NCBI RefSeq assembly: GCF_000264905.1
Contig: NW_006763137.1
Coordinates: 1,887,812-1,951,811, forward strand
DNA length: 64,000 nt
DNA from: Stereum hirsutum FP-91666 SS1
Lineage: Eukaryota > Basidiomycota > Agaricomycetes > Russulales > Stereaceae
Reading direction: 5' to 3'
Shown here: positions 1 to 12,289 of the stretch, one piece after another
How positions within the stretch are numbered: the stretch's first letter is position 1
How the letters are laid out: the number at the start of each line of letters is the position of its first letter
Made by a program: the position numbers and the translations under genes
Notes under the pieces: model-generated
Database searches by the model: none
Told to the model about the DNA's origin: nothing
Seen by the model: the letters and a program-made list of their open reading frames with translations, nothing else

Positions 1-1636
1 CACCACCGAGAGCGAAAAAGTATTGGAAACGCACCATGCAATCCAAACCCAACACGCCCACCTCTCCAAACTCCCGACTTAGGTTCTCGCTATCAAACCC
101 AAGCTTACGCCACTTGATAATCCCACCTTCTCCATCGGGCTCTGGTCCCAGCTTTGAATTCGACCAGATGTAGTCTAATGCGGAAGCATGGGCTTCTTCG
201 TGATCCGGATCGACCAAGGTGGTCTTCTTCCGGTAGGTGACGCGCGCGATATTGCCTTGGAAGTCCAGTACGCAGGAAGTGAGGTCTTCGACCATATGTG
301 AAGACATAAGACTCTGCGTAGAACAAGAGAAACTCGGTCAGGAAGGAAAGGGTGGGGGGATGCAATAAATAGGGACGGAACGCACGATGACGGCCTTTCT
401 AATGTTGAGCTTCTCGAGCTTGGCGATGAATGCTTCCCACAACGTATCCGTGGCATGCGCCAGCAACGAGTTAATCAACATCATACTGCTCGCGATGAAG
501 CGCAACCGACAGACACATATGTAATGACGAACATATTAGCAATGCAGGTTCTACGTGCACATTCTAGCGCACCACGCAACTACGCGACATAGCGGAACTT
601 CGAACGGGAAGAGATGAAGATAATCATGATCCACGTACCTGTTGAATGCCAGTGCTGTGTCTGCACTGCCCAACCTGTTGATCACAGTCTCCAGTAATCC
701 ATGCTCTTTCCGCATCTGCTCGAAGACGGCATCAAAGCCGTATCGATAAACTGACCCTGGTGGCGCATGGGGTTGGGACCTGCTGCTACTCGGCATCAAC
801 GGTCCCGGGGCACTAGACGGATCAGCTTCGACTAGACGTTTCAATATGGCTGTAGCTGGTCGGCAGACGTTGATGAGAGATTGTGGCGAGGAAAGAATTT
901 GGACCACACGGAAGATGAATGCATTGTCGAGGTTGGACCAGCCAGTTTCGAGGTCCATCAAGTTCTGCATCGCAGTGAGAGCATACTGAACGGCCTCTGA
1001 TGAGATGGTGAAACTAAGAACGAGGACAAAAGGCTCACAGCGAGGGTGTTACCATGGCTAACGTTGATGATGTCGATCAATCTGCTGACGCCGTCGCGGT
1101 TCAGAAATTCTATGGCAAATTGCTCTTCCTGCGGGCCAAACCAAAATATGTGTTCAACACGAGATCTGCGTGACGAGCTGACTCGGAAATGCCAGTCACC
1201 TTGATGAACTTTTGAAGTGAGAAGAGTGTCATCCTGATAGTCTTCTCGTCACGGACGATAAGTTTCTCCACTATGTCTACCGCCTCAATGGCTGGAGCAT
1301 TAACCAATCTTTGAGGCAGTAACAATTACATTTGAGTGAATGCCTAACAAGTCGACCAATGTGCACGCACTTCAGATTGGACTTCGCCTTAATCATCTTC
1401 CTCAAATTCTCGTTCGTCACCAGTTGATCTCCCTCGTCCCGCAAGGCAAAATTTGTTGAAGATTCCTGTATTTTCAGGTTTAGACATAGCTGCTTGATGA
1501 CATCGGCGACACTGAGTGTAGGGTCTATACGGGCTCGGACAGTGTGTTTCTCCCAGGTGACATTGTTCGTCGCAATGAGTCCAGTGGAACGAGTCCCGTT
1601 GCCATTGGTTGTAGGATAGGGAGGAGCGGCCATCAT
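1..1636 (-). CDS. ELMO/CED-12 family protein (5' part; C-terminus outside window)
   Basis: Relative of ELMO, the partner of DOCK-type exchange factors that controls Rac-class GTPases and actin-based growth. The N-terminal exon (1636 down to about 1375) starts MMAAPPYPTTNG and continues into a ubiquitin-like segment with the typical 'DEGDQLVTNENL' stretch. The next exons (about 1325-1110 and 970-551) are helical and fit the ELMO armadillo region, for example ETGWSNLDNAFIFRVVQIL. Near the window edge (about 300-30) the frame reads HASALDYIWSNSKLG and then WRKLGFDSENLSREFGEVG, which matches the start of the ELMO domain. The C-terminal part, expected to carry a PH-like domain and a proline-rich tail, lies beyond position 1. 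The second Met (1633) is an equally good start. Family assignment is by recognition of the motif pattern; the partner in this fungus is inferred. Confidence 0.8.
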
Positions 1637-1719
1637 GTTGCTTTACGAATGACGTCGTGATATCTGAACAATGTCCACATTAGCAAGATATCCAGAAGTG
1701 GAAGATGTATTGTATGAAG

Positions 1720-1804
1720 TCAGATAAAAGCGAAGTTGGCGTCTTGCGCGACTTGGTAACAAGTCACTCCGACTGACGTGCAAATGTCGAAAAAAGTTCA
1801 TCCT
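1720..1804 (-). repeat. Direct repeat copy 1 (about 85 bp, imperfect)
   Basis: This copy shares a near-identical core (AAGTCACTCC/T-GACTGACGTG-CAAATGTCGA, 1761-1790) with the copy at 2008-2094, 290 bp away. Weaker similarity extends leftwards. On the minus strand both copies follow a GTGAG donor-like site and begin AGGATGAA, opening a short frame that reads RHLHVS followed by R/Q and SDLL. Both could be alternative leader exons of the ELMO gene. Confidence 0.6.
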
Positions 1805-2007
1805 GTAAAAAGATTGAGATAAATTCTCACCATAGAATGCAGTTTGATGGTTGAGAAGGCAGCACGAGTACAGCTGTCGTCAGACCATCGTCGAAATTCG
1901 GGAGTAGATTCGATGTGATCACTCACATTTGGTGAGGTCAGAAATCTGCTGGAAAAAGTTTCGTGAGCCCATTTGGCTAAGTTACGATGGGATCATATGG
2001 ACATGAT

Positions 2008-2094
2008 CAGAGAAAAAGCGTAAAATATCGTCTTTGGTGACTTGACGAGCAAGTCACTCTGACTGACGTGCAAATGTCGAAGAAGTTTCATCCT
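2008..2094 (-). repeat. Direct repeat copy 2 (about 85 bp, imperfect)
   Basis: Second copy of the segment at 1720-1804. The best-conserved part is 2051-2080. As in the first copy, a GTGAGT donor-like sequence (minus strand, near 2118-2123) lies upstream, and an AGGATGAAAC start-like sequence opens the repeat. Spacing and orientation indicate a local tandem duplication followed by divergence. Confidence 0.6.
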
Positions 2095-4413
2095 AGTACA
2101 CATAAATAAACAAAGACTCACCGAGAAATTCCACGCGTGGCCCACAGGGAATGTTGGGAGAGAGGAATTGATATATATTCTTGGGGAAGGCTACGGTCGT
2201 ACGAGGAAGATGAAGTGGCGAAGAAAACTCGAACGTTGCGAATGTTGCAGAAGTTCGAAGTCAATCGCGGGAGGGCCTTCCGGGGATGGTGATGTGGTAA
2301 TAAGTGATGATACAGAAAGCCAGAGACAATTTCGGACAGGCAGTGAAACCCAAGGGTATAGACGGTACAGGATCGAGAAAAAGTTTCGGGAACAAGGGTG
2401 ATGCCCCAGCCCGCGGGAGTATAAGTAGACCAAGATGGAATTCCGCAATAAAAAGCGCGCCTAAGTGAGATAAGTAAAGATGCTTGAGCGTAAAGACGCG
2501 TCGCCGGGAAACGAATATGAGAGTGGACTGGGAGGATGTGGATGGTATGAACGCAAAATAAGCGAAGGTCTGCGTCAAGTCCGACCGTGCGACCCGGCAA
2601 CCAGTCAAGCAGCCGGACCCAAGGACAGGTCACGCCACCCGCAACATCATCCTCGCGGAGCCGGGCTTGGGCCACACCTTCCCCTTGAACCCAACACGGT
2701 CTTATGGAAGCTTTCATCTTGGGACTGGAAGCAAGAACATCAGGATCTGCCTGTGCAGATATGACTTTCAGGCAAACCTTCTCCTTGATCTCTCACTGCA
2801 GCGACCTTGATGACATTGATCATCACCATCGCCGCGTTCCCTTCGCATCCGCACAGTTCGTCCTCGACGCTTCACAATACTCCCACGAAAATTTTGCTGT
2901 ACACTGACTACTTTCTCGTGGCATACAATCTCTACCTCAATGCCATGTTTGTCTTGGATATACGTCGTAGTTCCACTACATAACCCGGTCGATCTTCAGG
3001 TTGGGCTCACTGGATCCGCACACACAAATTCAAGCATGCCATCACCGTGAATGTTCCCGCTTTGATTCCACCGGAATGCCCTACTTGTGGAGAAAGTCCT
3101 TAGCTGTACATCGTAACAACTGCTGCTACAACTGCAGTGTGACACTGCTTCAATCTATGACATTGACCATCTTGCTGATGCTGATGTCCCTCCTTGCATT
3201 TGGACCGCCCCGTTGTAACGCCCCCGACGGGGCGCCGGATGATCGTATGGTTGGTCTCTTCTCAATGTTCACCTTTTGCTCTTGCGTGTAGCAGTGATGT
3301 TGGCCTTACTATCGTCACCCTGGCCCTCAGCCTCTCCCTCAAGTGCACATCCCGTTCCCTTGTCATGCACTCAAACCCCCATGCGAAGATTTTCAGCGCC
3401 AGATAATAGAAAGAACAGATAGTAGACTTAACTAGTCGAGAGCATTATCACGGAAGCCCTCAATTCAACTCGACTCACCGTGAGGCTTTTGAATGTCTGA
3501 GTAGAAATTCGCTATCGGATGAGATACTCATTTCCTTTACAGATGATGTCAACTTCTCACTTTCTGATCCCGTTCATATCCCAGTTTGTCGTAGATGGGC
3601 ACTGCACAAGCTCGCAGGTTCTTGGAGCCAAATTTCAGACCTCCACAGCTACCACAGCGACCGGGCCTCTTTATGTAACCGTATCACACAAGCAGCTACA
3701 GCAGTCACCCTATTCTATCTGCACTGTTTTTATTATGGGGTTGGTGGGAAGGACCGGTGATGAGACTACATTTTACTTCACGTGTATCATATCGTTCTTT
3801 CTTCCCGAACCCGAGAGCATCCGTCCCGTCTCGAAGTGCTCAGCGGATGCCAATATTGTTTTGTTAAAAGGAGAATGTTGCACGGAAATCTTGCGCTGGT
3901 TGGTCTCAACGCGCACTTGCTCTCGTAAGTTATAGCACTCCGATTAAATTCCATGGTTGATCCCTCTCGTATCAGGTCTCGGGAACATTGCTACTAGGTA
4001 TACGAAGGACAGTTCAAATGGCTGATTGCAGGCGAAACGGGATAATATTGATGGGCTGGGGGCGTCAAGTTATCAGGAGAACATACAGGTAGCTAATACG
4101 AACTAGGACATGATGCATAAATATTACTAGACATGGTACCCAAGAGAGGGTAATATAAAGCTTGAACTTAATCAAAGGAAGTGCATAGCTTGCAGATGGG
4201 CCACACAAACCAGTGTGGCGAGATGCCACACAGCGCCAAGACAAAGTGGACCGTTTAGTAGATGACGAGCATCCGAGAACGAAGTCGTTACCTTGTACAC
4301 AAACCACCACGACGTCTAAACTCATCATACCCATTCGTACCCTTTGCTCTATTGCTCACCCTTTCAACTAATAAATCGCGTGTATACTCCCTGACAACGC
4401 GCAGAGTGCCACC

Positions 4414-4428
4414 GAGAGAGAGAGAGAG
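4414..4428 (+). repeat. (GA)n microsatellite in the Sec1 leader
   Basis: An uninterrupted GA dinucleotide run lies 12 bp before the Sec1 start codon, so it is probably in the 5' untranslated region. Confidence 0.8.
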
Positions 4429-4440
4429 CGCGGACGAGAA

Positions 4441-7400
4441 ATGGCCTCGTTGATCACGACTGCCCGAACCAGTCTGTCTCTTTCTGTTCTTCACGTTCTG
4501 TATATACAACCGCTGACCAGATGATGGTCTGCTTGTCGGTGTCAACGTGTAGAGTTCTTGGACGCAATCCGATCTGTGAACCCGCCTCAGCGATGGAAGA
4601 TCCTCGTCGTTGACGAGCACTCGCAGAAGCTGCTTAACACCGTCCTTAAGCAGTTCGATATCCTTGAGGAGAATGTTACGCGTTCGTGCACCTTATCTTC
4701 GATATATATCACTATAGAACGTCTGCTTATGATCTTGCACTGTACCATCGACCCCTCCAATTCACTCCGTGCTGCTACACGGGTCGAATCCACTACCTTC
4801 GTTTGCCATTGGCAACGGTAGTGATCGAGAGCATTTCCTCGCACCGCGAGCAACAACCAGGTTTCGAGGCCATGTATATACTTATGCCGACTACGCAGAA
4901 CGTCGACCGTGTCATTCGCGATTTCTCCAATGGGAGACAACAATATGCCGGAGCACATCTGTTCTTCGTTGAGGGTTAGTTGCCACTCTGATCATCTTAC
5001 CTTCCTCCCTCATTCTTCACGGTCAATACACTGACAGTTGGATCATCCCGGTCATACAGGCTTGGCAGAACATCTGTTCGAGAAGATCGCCGCGTCGCCC
5101 GCTGAACCGTTCCTGAAGACACTACAGGAACTTTATATCAATTTCAACCGTGCATACGTCCATTTACCCTCTCATACTACCCATTTACTGAAATATTTGT
5201 TGTTATTATCCTCTATTATCCCAACTATGCCCGATGCTGTATTTGGTCGTTGCGAAACTAGCGATCGAGGCGCAGGCGTTCTCACTCAAGATGCCAGAGC
5301 AGTTCTTCGGGATGTTCAGCCCGGCGAGAAGTGAAGGGACTGCCAAAGCTGCGAAGGATCGGTTAGAGGAGGATGTCCGGTTCGTGGCCAAGTCCGTGCG
5401 TGATCTCCACTTCCATCTTCCCGACTCCCTGCAACTAACGCCACATGTCTCTCTTTCCACAACGTCCTTATCCGCACCACATGGTCTCGACCTACTCCTA
5501 CTTTCCTCACAAAGATAGCAAACGTTTGCATAACCCTCAACGAATTCCCTTACATCCGCTACTACATGCCTTCTCACCACCCACCACTCGGCCCACTCAA
5601 ACCTAATGATACCATCCGCGAAGCGCCACCTCCTCCTGAGGGTTCGGCTCGGTGGAGGACGAACCTCGCGAGGGGAGAGCAAGCGCGACAGTACGAGAAA
5701 GCGGACTCTGAATATCTTTGTAAGATACTTGCGTGGAATGTACAGAACTGCTTGGAGGAATATAAGAAGGCGAACTCGGACTGGCCGGTGAGTCTTCCTC
5801 ATGCAGAGCTCTATGGCCTCTTTTGTTTTGCGTGTAGATGTAATTTACTAATAAATACATCTATTTCTGTCTTTGGAAACGAATTGCGCACGGCATTTGA
5901 TCGACGAGTAGAAAGCAGACGCATCCAGAGGACGCGGCACCTTGATCATCACCGACCGTTCAATGGACACGATCGCTCCGTTCATACATGAATTCACGTA
6001 TCAAGCCATGGCAAACGACCTACTCCCGATATATGACGGTACGAAATACACGTACGTCTTCTTCTAATCTACCACCCCCACAATGTTCCTACGAGTGTTC
6101 GATTATTGAGCGTCTGTTCACATTTTTTGCGGCATTACATAGATACAAATTTCAGTCCTCCATCGGCGCTTACGAAGATAAGACTGCTACCCTGAGCGAT
6201 GCGGATACTGTCTGGACTGAAGTTCGACATATGCACATGCGGGAGGCGATTGACAAGCTCATGGCGGACTTCAACAAGTTCGTGTCCGAGAACGCGGGAT
6301 TCAAGGGGTAGGTCGCTAGTCAGTCCGTATAAGCTTTCGCTCACAGGTCCTTCTTGGGGGTGCTATAGGGAGGGGGCGGCGAACCTGAATGACATGAAGG
6401 ATATGTTGGCCAGCCTGCCACAATACCAAGAGCAACGAGAAAAGGTCTGCATCTCGGTTTTGCTTTCCTTTAAGACCTGTTCGCGCCGCTGACTGTTGAG
6501 TGTACGTACCGGTGATAGTTCTCGCTGCATTTGAACATGGCGCAGGAGTGTATGGGTATCTTCGAGCAGGATAAGCTCCCGGTTGTAGCTAACGTGGAGC
6601 AGGTAAGGGCTCAGATCCTTCCTTCCTCTCCGCATGCTTTATTGAGATCTTTGCTTTACTCATCTCCTTGGTCACGGTCTTTGTAGAACTGTGCCACAGG
6701 CCTCACATCAGAAGGCAAGACGCCGAAGCACCTAGTGGAGGAGATGGTTCCCATTCTGGACAGTCGAGAGGTCGTGTATGTCCTCATTTCATCCCTAAAA
6801 TGCAAGGGCTGCCTCCGTCTGACGATGCCTATAGCAACTCAAACAAAGTCCGCATAATCGCACTGTACATTCAATACCGAGAAGGCGTGCCAGACGAGGA
6901 TCGGCGACGGCTCTATCAGCATGCAAGGCTCACCATGGCCGAGCAGGATGCAGTGAATGCTCTTGTCCATCTCGGCGTGCGGATATCCAGGGTATGACTT
7001 TAACGATAATTTGTCGGAACCTCTATTAACGCTTAGGTTCCAGGGACCGGCTGATAAAGATGTGAAGAAGAGATTGAAGCAGAAACCGACAGAAGACGAG
7101 GAGTACGACCTTTCTAGATTTAAGCCCCTCGTTCGCACTGTTATCTCCGTATGCCACCTCTCTCTTTAATTTCTCCGACGTTTTGGGCTCACATGTGGCT
7201 TATTCGCATAGGAACAAGTCTCCAACAAACTTGACCAGGCACTCTTTCCATATGTGAAAGATTACCCTTCCGCCATGAACGCCCAGGCCAGCCTCCGCGG
7301 CGCATCCGGCGCCTCCCCCGCATCCACACCTCCCGCCTCACTTCGTTCTGCGAAACCCTCTTGGCATCGAGCGGCACGACCGAATGCTTCACAAGAGACA

Positions 7401-7910
7401 AGGCAGAGGTTGTTTTTCTTCATGGCTGGTGGGATGACGTACTCGGAAATGCGTGAGGCGTATCAGTTGAGTTCGAGTTTGAGCAAGGATATCTACATCG
7501 GTGAGGTTTTTCATTTCTTCATCGCTATTGCCCACATCTCCTAACGCTGTTGCCGATAAATAGGTTCTACGCATACCTTCACTCCTAAACAATTCGTCGA
7601 CGATCTCAAGGTCCTCGAGCTGAACGGTGTAGGCTCGAAAGCCATCCCTAATGGCATTCGCGAAGCCCGGAATGGCCAGAGACCCTATCAAGACTACTAC
7701 GATGAACTCTACTTCACTCAGGATGCTCCAGCCCCCGCACCTGCGCGACCACCGCCATCTAATAACAGCAAGATGCTGCGGCCTGCCGCAACTCCAATGT
7801 CGTTGACACCGAGTGGAGGGAGTCAGCTGAGTGTGAATTCGATGGGGAGTGGAGTCAGTGGAAAGGTTGAGAAGGAGAAGAAGAAGAAGGGGTTGTTCAA
7901 GAAGTGGTAA
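4441..7910 (+). CDS. sec1: Sec1 (Sec1/Munc18-family SNARE regulator)
   Basis: SM protein that binds syntaxin/SNARE complexes and is needed for exocytic vesicle fusion at the plasma membrane. The start is the short first exon [10 protein letters not shown]; a GT...AG intron (4472-4552) splits a Lys codon and joins it to [20 protein letters not shown], the classic Sec1 N-terminus. Further recognisable blocks are [20 protein letters not shown] (about 4860), [13 protein letters not shown] text (about 5410), an exon reading [20 protein letters not shown] (about 5950), [20 protein letters not shown] (about 6390), [20 protein letters not shown] (about 6705), and [20 protein letters not shown] (about 7410), which is the conserved C-terminal SM motif. 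The gene has many short introns. The protein ends in a serine/proline-rich linker and a very basic tail ([15 protein letters not shown]). Length and domain order fit fungal Sec1 rather than Vps33, Sly1 or Vps45. Confidence 0.95.
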
Positions 7911-8377
7911 TGGACTCTGAACGTGGTTTATATAGTGCCAGTACTGTGCTTGAATGTGCAGTGGACTTCTGAGAGTGTGGCGTTGCATCAGCCTTTGTTA
8001 CGGAGGAACGAAGTATGGCTTACCGTACATCATAACATATACGGAGGACTTTTTCTGGACGTGGAAATTAATGACTGTGGATTTGATTCAGTATGCGTTG
8101 TCTGTCGGTGCCAATTCGACTCGTAGCGTGCGGTGGTCTACTCGTGTGGCGTGAAGAAAGTTGATTTACATAGGGCAACATTGGTGTGATCGCCGCCGCT
8201 GTCTCAACCGTCCCCGTACAACACAAGCATTTCATATGTGAGCGCGGTTTCTCTTGATTGTGCTTCGGTCACTCTTGTCTGTCAGGAGATATGATGGCTC
8301 CAAGGGAAGAACCCGATTCCTTTGAAAAATGCCTAGCTAATCGCACCATTGGGAGCCTTCATTGCTCGTCGGACACA
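7911..8377. other. 3' region between Sec1 (+) and the BRAP2-type gene (-)
   Basis: Convergent intergenic region of about 470 bp holding the 3' untranslated ends of both neighbours. No other feature is seen. Confidence 0.7.
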
Positions 8378-10505
8378 TCATTTTTTCGTATTCTTCTTCT
8401 TTTTCGGAGTAGATACGGGTGACGGTGTCGGCAACTCCACAGAACCTCCAGCAGCCTCGCTCTCCGGACCCTCACCAGCCTCAATCTTCGTCCTTGCCTC
8501 TAAGAAGAACATGACATCCCTAACCTGGTCTTCAAGCTCCTTCACCCTCTCCTTCCACTTCTCTTCCTCCGTCTCATTGGCCTTCGCCTTCTCCCTCGCT
8601 TTCTCCAAATTCTTCATGAGGCCCTCACTGACCGCTCGCTCTTCTCTCAACTCCCTCTCCAATCCCCGGGCAATCTCGCTCATCTTCTCCGCTCGTTTCT
8701 CAGCCCGAATCTTGTCCCTCCTTGCTTCTTCCTCCTCCTTCCTCCTAGCCTCCTCCCTCTCCCTTCCCTCTTCCCGTGCTGCCTGAACGTCTTGTGCCAT
8801 CTGATTTACAAGAGCCTTCAGCCCCTGCACCTCAGCCCTCAGTGTATCCGCCTGCTCCTCGTAATAAGCCCTCTGCGAGTCTAGCTGCGACGTCAGCAAA
8901 TACGAATACTCAATTCCGATGGCTTCAATCTTCTCCGCGCTCAGCCTATCCTCCTCACTCGGACCTCCTCCCCTGCCCTCTCCTCTCGCGTGTGAGGACA
9001 TCGACGCGGAAGGTAACTCCACTACCTTCCCATCCGCTTTGTTTCGGATCAGTCGATGGACGTAGCCATCCCCTGCGTAGTCCCAGACCCGCTGCGTTTC
9101 GAGCTCGAGGGCGTAGAGATGGGTCGTGAGCTCGTAATGAGCTTGAGCATGGGCACGGCCATAACGTCCGCAACCGATATTTCCGCAGATGAGACAGATC
9201 CACAGATTTGTCGTCGAGTTACAGGAGGCGCATGTGGAGAGAGTGGAACCGGTCGAGGTAGATGGCGCGGTGGGGAGAGAACGTGATGTTGATGTTGGGG
9301 GTGAATTATGGTGAGTCTGGGAGTAACGGCAAACGGGACAGCTGAGAATTCAAACGTCAGTCAAGAGTCGATTCTATAGTGAAGTAGAAAGAGCACTTAC
9401 CGACTATCTCCCCATTTGCTGAGACACATGCAGTGAAACGTGTGCGAGCATGGAACAGTCACCAGCCCGGTTATACCAGAGTCCATACGCTCGAGGCATA
9501 CTGGGCATGTCGGCAATTCCTGTAAGTTAGACTGAGGAGAACCAAAGCGCGTGATCTGCAAAGAAAGCGAGTCTTCCGGGTCGATGCTCAACGAGGCGAC
9601 TTGTACGACATGACAGCTTTCGGGCTAGAATGATGAGTGTTTCTCAACAACAGAAGAGTCAAAGGTATAGAAAGAGATGGAAACCAACCTCCATCGAGTT
9701 GAACGGTCGCCCATTGTAAGCTTCAATGAACTCTGCTGCGTCCTCTACTTGTCTAAATTTAATCAGGACAATCGACCGATTCGGAGCAGTATCTCTATTC
9801 AAAAAGTAAACTAAGCTGGACCATCCCGCAAGAAGAAATGACCTTCACCTTATCATCCGGATATGTGACATCCCTTGTGCAGCAGGGGCCACAAATGCGA
9901 GGAAATCCGAAGGTGTCATCCAAGATGGCACAGCAAGCACGCTGAGTACAACTCCGTCTTCGTCGATGGGAACAATCTCGCTTTTATGATCCATATGGGC
10001 CAATACAGACTCATTCCTGGGCGAAGTCGATGCTTCAGCGCCATTGGTAGCCTTGCCTATACCTCGAGAGCCGGAGTCACGATAGATGTGCACGATGCCT
10101 TCAGGAAGATTCGTCGACCCCGTTCGAGACCGTGCTGACGGCGGATGTGGTACGAATGTTGCAGTAGCTGGACCTGTAGAGAGTTCGATTGAACATTATT
10201 GTCATGAGGGCTGTCCACTGAGGAGACATACCACCCTGCGCCACCCTGTCTTTCCCGCCACCGGTCTTTCCGGTGACGCCACTCTCGTTTGCTCTTGCAG
10301 ACGCGTCAAGGTCCATCCAGTCCACTCTGATGGGACCGAGCCTATAGTCCTTATTATTCGAGTTGAAGATAGCGTTCCTCCGCGCGGTAGATTTGGCTGA
10401 ATGAGCTGGCAAACTCTGCCAAAGAGATGTAGGGATGAAAGTTGGGGATTGATCTGTTGAATTTGGTCTGGAGGAGAGGGCGATTCGGAAGTGGTAGGCA
10501 GGCAT
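8378..10505 (-). CDS. BRAP2/ETP1-type RING and UBP zinc-finger protein
   Basis: Homologue of human BRAP2 (IMP) and yeast Etp1, a RING E3-type protein that binds ubiquitin and links to Ras/MAPK signalling or, in yeast, to ethanol tolerance. Order of parts: N-terminus MPAYHFRIALSS, an RRM-like BRAP2 region with the exon reading VVLSVLAVPSWMTPSDFLAF (about 9985), a RING finger (CPVCLERMDSG ... VPCSHTFHCMCLSKW ... CPVC, about 9500-9350), a ZnF-UBP (CASCNSTTNLWICLICGNIG, then CGRYGRAHAQAHYELTTHLY, about 9250-9110), and a long charged coiled coil to the end with a lysine-rich tip (KKKKNTKK). This is the diagnostic RRM-RING-UBP-coiled coil layout. Start choice: Met at 10505 matches the family; an in-frame Met at 10529 is possible. 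It is transcribed divergently from the Nudix gene, with 255 bp between starts. Confidence 0.92.
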
Positions 10506-10760
10506 AAGCAAAGAAGCCCTACACTCCACTTTCGGTGTTCTTGTAAATCAGTGGAACAACTTGAGATTGGCTCGGTATTGGTGAGCAGGATGAGAGGCGA
10601 CGAGAGAACTGGAAGTGGCGATGAACGGCTTTGGAATGATGACGAACATGTGAGACAAAATCCGGGATCTCAGCCCGGCACTTCCCGTTTTTGTGCCAAG
10701 TGTCGTGTCACTGTGGCACCGGTCAGTTCCAGACCATCACCTGTTTGCTCGAAGCTGGTT

Positions 10761-11736
10761 ATGCTCTCTCATGCGATCTCTCTACCTTCTTCAGCTTCTT
10801 CCTTAATATCACTCACAGAGCCTTTGACCCGCGCATCTCTTTCTCGAGTGAAACACGCGCTGTCCCACTATCATTCCCATACCCACCAGGGAACGTTGAA
10901 TGACAACGAGACTCATGCAGCCGTCCTCATCCCAATGTGCAATGTAAACAACCGTCCTGGAGTATTACTTGAGGTCAGAGGGAAGGAGATGAGAAACCAC
11001 TCGGGAGAGGTGAGGTGCATCCGGATTCCTTTATATACTCGTCTATGCTGTGGGACTGACAGAAGTTGTGTAGCTTCCCTGGAGGTAGAGTCGACGTACG
11101 TCCTTTACTCAAGATATATTAGTCCAGCAGTCATTGTGTTGACAAAAAACCTTTATTTACTAGAGGGGCGAAAGCTCATTGGCTGCAGCCCTTCGTGAAA
11201 CTCATGAAGAGGTTGGCATTACTTCCTCACAGGTTGATATTCTGGGACAGATCGGTCCCCCACAATTATCTCTTCGAGGTATGCGTGTGTGGCCTTACGT
11301 AGTCAGTGTGTTGCATTCTATTTGCACTCAGGCTCTCACCCTCAAACACACCTCTTTTCAGGGCTTCGTTCGTCCAACATCAACCCCTGTACTCGCCGAA
11401 AAGAACAATGATTCCGACCCTCTCCCCTCGCTCTCCCTGTCATCCCTCCAAATCTCACAATCGGAGGTGGCCCAAGTCTTTCATCTACCCTTCTCCCACC
11501 TCACTTCCCCAGCTCAGCTGCGTACACATCTCTTCCGCGGAAACTCTCCCTATTGGGCAATCACGGTTTCCAATCTAGTCGATCCTATATGGATACCTGA
11601 AAAAGAATCAGGCGTAATTGATGAAGTGGGTGGTGGCAGAGCAGGGAGACTGGAAGTATGGGGCCTCACAGGGTGGTATCTCAATTTGTTGATGAAAGCA
11701 CTTGAGATGTATAAAGCCCCGGAGGCACATTCATGA
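10761..11736 (+). CDS. Nudix hydrolase, coenzyme A diphosphatase-like
   Basis: Probable CoA pyrophosphatase of the yeast Pcd1/human NUDT7-NUDT8 group, which splits CoA or its oxidised derivatives to phosphopantetheine and 3',5'-ADP. The first exon carries THAAVLIPMCNVNNRPGVLL and RGKEMRNHSGE. Splicing gives SFPGGRVDRGESSLAAALRE followed by THEEVGI, a perfect Nudix box G-x5-E-x7-REUxEExGU (Mg-binding glutamates in REThEE). The intron before FPGG is best ended at a CAG-AAG acceptor, and the next joins GGRVD to RGESS at the TAG ending at 11162. The 3' exon (11362-11736) contains SEVAQVFHLPFSHL and the typical 'LTGWYLNLL' end. There is no PTS1 (it ends EAHS), so a peroxisomal location is not indicated. 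Confidence 0.88.
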
Positions 11737-12289
11737 TCCCTCAGAGATGAATCGTCTGGGCGTGCAGCACGATACAGACAACGGTGATTGTCTGCCATAC
11801 CGACTAGCTATAGTTCAGCATAACTTTATCAACTTTTGCTCTCAGGAAAGCGGTTACAATTGAGGCGTGTCGTCGAGCAGATATTCGTGGCCACCAGACA
11901 TTATTCATGTCCATTTCTTGCGAACATCTTGACTCCCAGTGCACGATCAACTATATGTTACAGTAGATAGAGCAGTGACATTAACCATTCACAGATGCAA
12001 CCTCTCGAATATATGAGCATTGCTTTCCTCATGCCCATAGTCTTGCCTTGAAGGCGACTTGTTCGCTTCGCCTTTTCTTCTCACAAGCTGCACATCCGTT
12101 AACTCTCGTACCTGTCTCCAATGTGTTCTTCTCAGGATTGGATCCAGATATGTCGAACACAGACATCCAAAGCATCTTCACAGTAACACATTCCGGAAAT
12201 ACCCCATTGATAACAGATGCAATGGTAGAACCAGGTACATGGCATGCATATACGTACACAAATGTCTCACCAAAGACGACTACGTCTAG
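11737..12289. other. Intergenic, Nudix (+) / hydrolase (-), convergent
   Basis: About 550 bp of 3' sequence. Only short open frames are present and none is protein-like. No RNA gene or repeat is seen. Confidence 0.6.

Larger units (their letters stand above)
1637..4440. other. Gene-poor interval between ELMO (-) and Sec1 (+)
   Basis: No gene is recognised here. The ELMO side holds an imperfect direct repeat, listed separately. Overlapping open frames exist on both strands at 2118-2717; the minus one is 199 codons and ends at a GTGAGT donor-like site. None resembles a known family. Two short plus-strand frames look protein-like: about 2562-2796, which contains LAEPGLGHTFPLNPTRSYGS and ends in tandem stops, and 3000-3095, which contains a CPTCG knuckle and ends in TAG. 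They may be remnants of a decayed gene. The last few hundred bases before 4441 are pyrimidine-rich and presumably hold the Sec1 promoter. Confidence 0.6.

Noticed and set aside
2118..2717. 199-codon minus-strand frame ending at a donor-like site
   Set aside because: It overlaps comparable plus-strand frames, has no domain, and is rich in residues expected from antisense reading.
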